From: Deltaproteobacteria bacterium
GTDB taxonomy: Bacteria; Desulfobacterota; Syntrophobacteria; Syntrophobacterales; Syntrophobacteraceae
NCBI GenBank assembly: GCA_012517315.1
Contig: JAAYVE010000061.1
Coordinates: 1-64,000 of the forward strand
Length of the DNA: 64,000 nucleotides
Reading direction: 5' to 3'
Shown: one piece after another, positions 61,837 through 64,000 of the stretch
Layout: each line of letters starts with the position of its first letter
Position numbering within the stretch: the stretch's first letter is position 1
Position numbers and translations under genes: made by a program
The notes under the pieces: model-generated
Database searches by the model: none
Seen by the model: only the letters and a program-made list of their open reading frames with translations
What the model was told of the DNA's origin: nothing

Positions 61837-62883
61837 TCACACGCCCTCCAGCCGGTACCGGCCCAGGCCGAAGGTGGTGTTCTTGCCCAGGTTGACCCAG
61901 GAGCCAAGAACCAGGAGTGGCAGGAAAGGGGCGAGGTCCCCCTCGTAGTCCAGCTCCCCCAGGATGCCCCCCAGCTTCATGCGCTTGTCCTGCCTGTGGG
62001 AATAGCGCTCCCAGTCGTGCCACCGGGTGTTGCGGCGGGCGAGGCGGACCTCTTCCGCGAGATCGATGAGCCTCCCGTCCAGGGCCGGGGCACTTTCGTC
62101 GCAATGAAACAAAGTGAGATTCCCCAGGCGCCGCAGAAGGTTGCGCACAAGAACATGGAAGGCGGGCTCCCGGCATAACTCCCCGCCATACACGAGGCGA
62201 AGCGGCGTGAGCAGGCGCATCCTGAGCCTGTCCCCCGGCAGCCTCTCGCACGCCGCCAGGGCGTCTTCTAGGCTCAGTGCCGCCCGGGGCATCTGGAGGG
62301 TCCCGTCTGTGTAAACCGTCTCCACCTCCCGGTCCTCCCCGTTGAGAGCCATGAGCCGGGTCACCGTAAAGTTCCCCCGCCCCTTCCCCAGGCCCAGTTC
62401 TCCCATGCGCCGGAAGGCGAAGACAAAGTAGGGGAGAAACTCCACGGCCCGACCCACCAGGGTGATGCCGAAGGAAAAGAGGCTTCCCCGTTCACATACC
62501 TCTTCGCCCCCGATCTCCAGGTTGAGCACGAACGGGTGGGGCGCCGTGGCATACCGCCTGGTCTCCTCGGCGACGCCTCCGTTGGGGGTCTCGAAAACAT
62601 AGCTGTAGATGCACCGGGTCCTCAGGAGGCAGTTCTCACAGTTCTGCCTTTTCAGGACGCAGCAACTCGCCTTGAGGGCCGTCCCGAAAGCCCCCCGCAG
62701 GGCGCCCCCCCGGTAGGCGGGTAGGTGGATGGTGGACTGCGCCTTCACCTCCACCCGCAACCGCACGCATCGAAATGCGCCCAGGGAAGCCTCAAGCCCC
62801 CGGCACCCGAGAGTCGGCGGCAGGTCCTCGCGCCCTGCCACTGTGCATTCACCATATCCCTTCATGGAACGGACTCCATCCAT
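61837..62883 (-). CDS. cas6: CRISPR pre-crRNA endonuclease Cas6 (type III-associated)
   Basis: 348 residues from the ATG at 62883; a TTG seven codons upstream and an ATG six codons downstream are alternatives. Cys-rich NCENCLLRTRCIYSYVFETP in the first half, FSFGITLVGRAVEFLPYFVF, and the glycine-rich C-terminal LGSWVNLGKNTTFGLGRYRL are the pattern of Cas6 proteins with the C-terminal Cas6 domain. It cuts the repeat RNA to make crRNAs. It is first gene of the cas6-csm operon. No array is visible in the window, so repeats must lie elsewhere. Confidence 0.88.
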   Translation of the reverse strand: MDGVRSMKGYGECTVAGREDLPPTLGCRGLEASLGAFRCVRLRVEVKAQSTIHLPAYRGGALRGAFGTALKASCCVLKRQNCENCLLRTRCIYSYVFETPNGGVAEETRRYATAPHPFVLNLEIGGEEVCERGSLFSFGITLVGRAVEFLPYFVFAFRRMGELGLGKGRGNFTVTRLMALNGEDREVETVYTDGTLQMPRAALSLEDALAACERLPGDRLRMRLLTPLRLVYGGELCREPAFHVLVRNLLRRLGNLTLFHCDESAPALDGRLIDLAEEVRLARRNTRWHDWERYSHRQDKRMKLGGILGELDYEGDLAPFLPLLVLGSWVNLGKNTTFGLGRYRLEGV

Positions 62884-63286
62884 CGTTATCTCTTCACCCA
62901 ACAACGGAGGCGGGGCTCACGATAGGGGGAGCCCTCACCACACTGCCCTGGGTTACGGCCGCCGAAACAGGATTTTTAAAAAAAGCAAAGAAAAAAAGGA
63001 GAGAAATCCACAGCCGGCTTCTTGCACCCCTGGCGAAACACACCTCGGGCCGGGCGGCCCAGGCAACAAACAAGGGAGATTCGAAAGAACTCATGGAAAC
63101 GAAGCCGGCTGCATAGGGAAGCGCAACCCGTCCCCAAAGGGACCGCGTTCCAGCCTTCCCTGGCATTTGCGTGCTCCACTGATGGAAAAACGCCCGTTCG
63201 CTTTGAAAAAACGATCCGTGAAGCCGTTGAACCTCTATGCAGGTGAGGAACAAAACGTGAACCCTTATACCACAGGAGTTCCGGTG
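62884..63286. other. 403-base divergent region between cas6 and the TPR gene
   Basis: No gene that I can support and no direct repeats of CRISPR type. It should hold the promoter of the cas6-csm operon (minus) and that of the TPR gene (plus). Confidence 0.5.
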
Positions 63287-64000
63287 ATGGAACTGAAAGC
63301 CGTCGCAAGAATCATTACTTACCCACGCAAGAGGGAGGGAGCGCCCCAAGTGCCTCTTCAACCCCAAAAGCTTGCTGAGACTCCACCGGAAGCTGCGGGC
63401 ACGGACACCGCCCCTGGGGACTTCTTCGACCGCCTCGCTGAGGACGGGATCCTGAGGGAGCACCTGGTGAACGAGCGCAAGCGGCTCCTGGCGGAAGTGA
63501 CCGTCCTCAGGACCGAAAACCGTTGGGAGGACATCGTCACGCTTCTGCACCCGGTGGAGGAAAAATGCCCGGAGCTGGACGATGCGTGCATGGCTTCCCC
63601 TCTGCGCTATGAAGTCTCCTTCGCCCTCGACCACCTGGGCCGCTTCGACGAGGCCATCGCTCTGGCCCGCGCTTGCGTGGAAAGCGAACCGGAGAATTTC
63701 CACTATCACGCGGGGCTCGCTTACACTGCCTACAACAGCCTCTACGCCGCCAAGACACGCCGGGTGACGCTCCACCCCGCCGAGCGCAAGGCGCGCATCG
63801 AGCTGGCCCACCGTCATTTCGACAAGGCTTGTACCCTCAGGCCCGGCGGGGTCACGAGCTTCTACAGGCGGGGCATGCTCTTCAAACAGATCCAGAACAA
63901 GAAGGATAAGGCGCTGCCCTTGTTCGAAACGGCGGTGAGAAACTGGGACGCCTTGGAGGCAGAGGAGCGGGAAAAGCGCCACCAGGAGCGCAAGAACTTT
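63287..64000 (+). CDS. TPR-repeat protein next to the CRISPR locus (runs off the right edge)
   Basis: An open frame of 238 codons from an ATG behind CAGGAG, without stop to the window end. It starts MELKAVARIITYPRKREG; after a Pro-rich linker come helical TPR-like units: RWEDIVTLLHPVEEKCPELD, RYEVSFALDHLGRFDEAIAL, RACVESEPENFHYHAGLAYT and DKACTLRPGGVTSFYRRGML. Such TPR proteins act as protein-binding scaffolds. It is divergent from cas6, suggesting, but not proving, a role with the CRISPR system. The C-terminal part, which might carry an effector domain, is not in view. Confidence 0.75.
   Translation, partial: MELKAVARIITYPRKREGAPQVPLQPQKLAETPPEAAGTDTAPGDFFDRLAEDGILREHLVNERKRLLAEVTVLRTENRWEDIVTLLHPVEEKCPELDDACMASPLRYEVSFALDHLGRFDEAIALARACVESEPENFHYHAGLAYTAYNSLYAAKTRRVTLHPAERKARIELAHRHFDKACTLRPGGVTSFYRRGMLFKQIQNKKDKALPLFETAVRNWDALEAEEREKRHQERKNF

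Noticed and set aside
62884-63286. Search for a CRISPR array between cas6 and the TPR gene
   Set aside because: No direct repeats of 25-40 bases are visible here or elsewhere in the window.

Overview
The window looks like a chromosome segment of a Gram-negative, GC-rich anaerobe, most likely a deltaproteobacterium in the broad sense (Desulfobacterota/Syntrophobacteria-like). This is inferred from the mix of genes: a UGA-containing (probable selenocysteine) TusA-like protein, an Mrp antiporter operon, fluoride riboswitches, periplasmic Spy/CpxP-like proteins and a type III-A CRISPR system. I could not run a search, so the taxonomy is only inference.

Layout. 0-3.7 kb: pyrF, an EtfB-lysine-methyltransferase-like enzyme, a short TusA/SirA-like gene whose catalytic-Cys codon is an in-frame UGA followed by a SECIS-like hairpin, and a convergent CoA-disulfide-reductase-like flavoprotein with a rhodanese tail. 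4.5-11.6 kb (minus strand): an unusual cluster of small Cys/His/Trp/Gly-rich proteins sharing a few building blocks (amphipathic helix, Cys/His-rich segment, beta domain) around a frameshifted geranylgeranyl-reductase-like gene. Several members carry homopolymer-type frameshifts. 11.6-19.1 kb (plus strand): a prophage remnant holding a 5'-truncated giant virion protein, probable tail proteins, a protein made of 12-residue Trp repeats and an endolysin with an internal deletion. It ends next to two tRNA-Ser genes. 19.7-31.1 kb: ordinary chromosome with a diguanylate cyclase, K+ channel, SYLF protein, carB, a Spy/ECF-sigma/anti-sigma/Spy group, a radical SAM enzyme and a LOG-family protein. 31.4-37.4 kb: a complete mrpABCDEFG operon, then a YggL protein.

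38.1-42.1 kb: a divergent pair consisting of a cation/proton antiporter and a dynamin-like GTPase. Each is preceded by its own promoter, fluoride (crcB-motif) riboswitch aptamer and intrinsic terminator, so both are probably switched on by fluoride. 42.4-46.8 kb: a TauE/SafE permease, a stand-alone DruA-type (DUF4338) protein, an MFS exporter and a Cys-rich protein.

46.9-51.8 kb (minus): a four-gene operon encoding an unknown protein, a divergent sigma-like factor, a zinc-finger (anti-sigma-like) protein and a large protein with a Lon-type Ser-Lys protease domain. It lies beside the CRISPR locus and resembles in logic the Calp protease/anti-sigma/sigma arrangement known from type III CRISPR, but I see no SAVED sensor domain. 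52-64 kb: two unknown proteins, csx20 (ring nuclease family) and a TM1812/Csx1-type CARF-HEPN RNase on the plus strand. Facing them on the minus strand are cas6-csm1-csm2-csm3-csm4-csm5 followed by a HEPN/MNT toxin-antitoxin pair. A TPR protein runs off the right edge. No CRISPR array and no cas1/cas2 are present in the window.

The best candidates for undescribed biology are the sigma/anti-sigma/Lon module beside the III-A locus, the fluoride-controlled dynamin, the UGA-containing TusA-like protein, and the 4.5-11.6 kb Cys/His-rich cluster.
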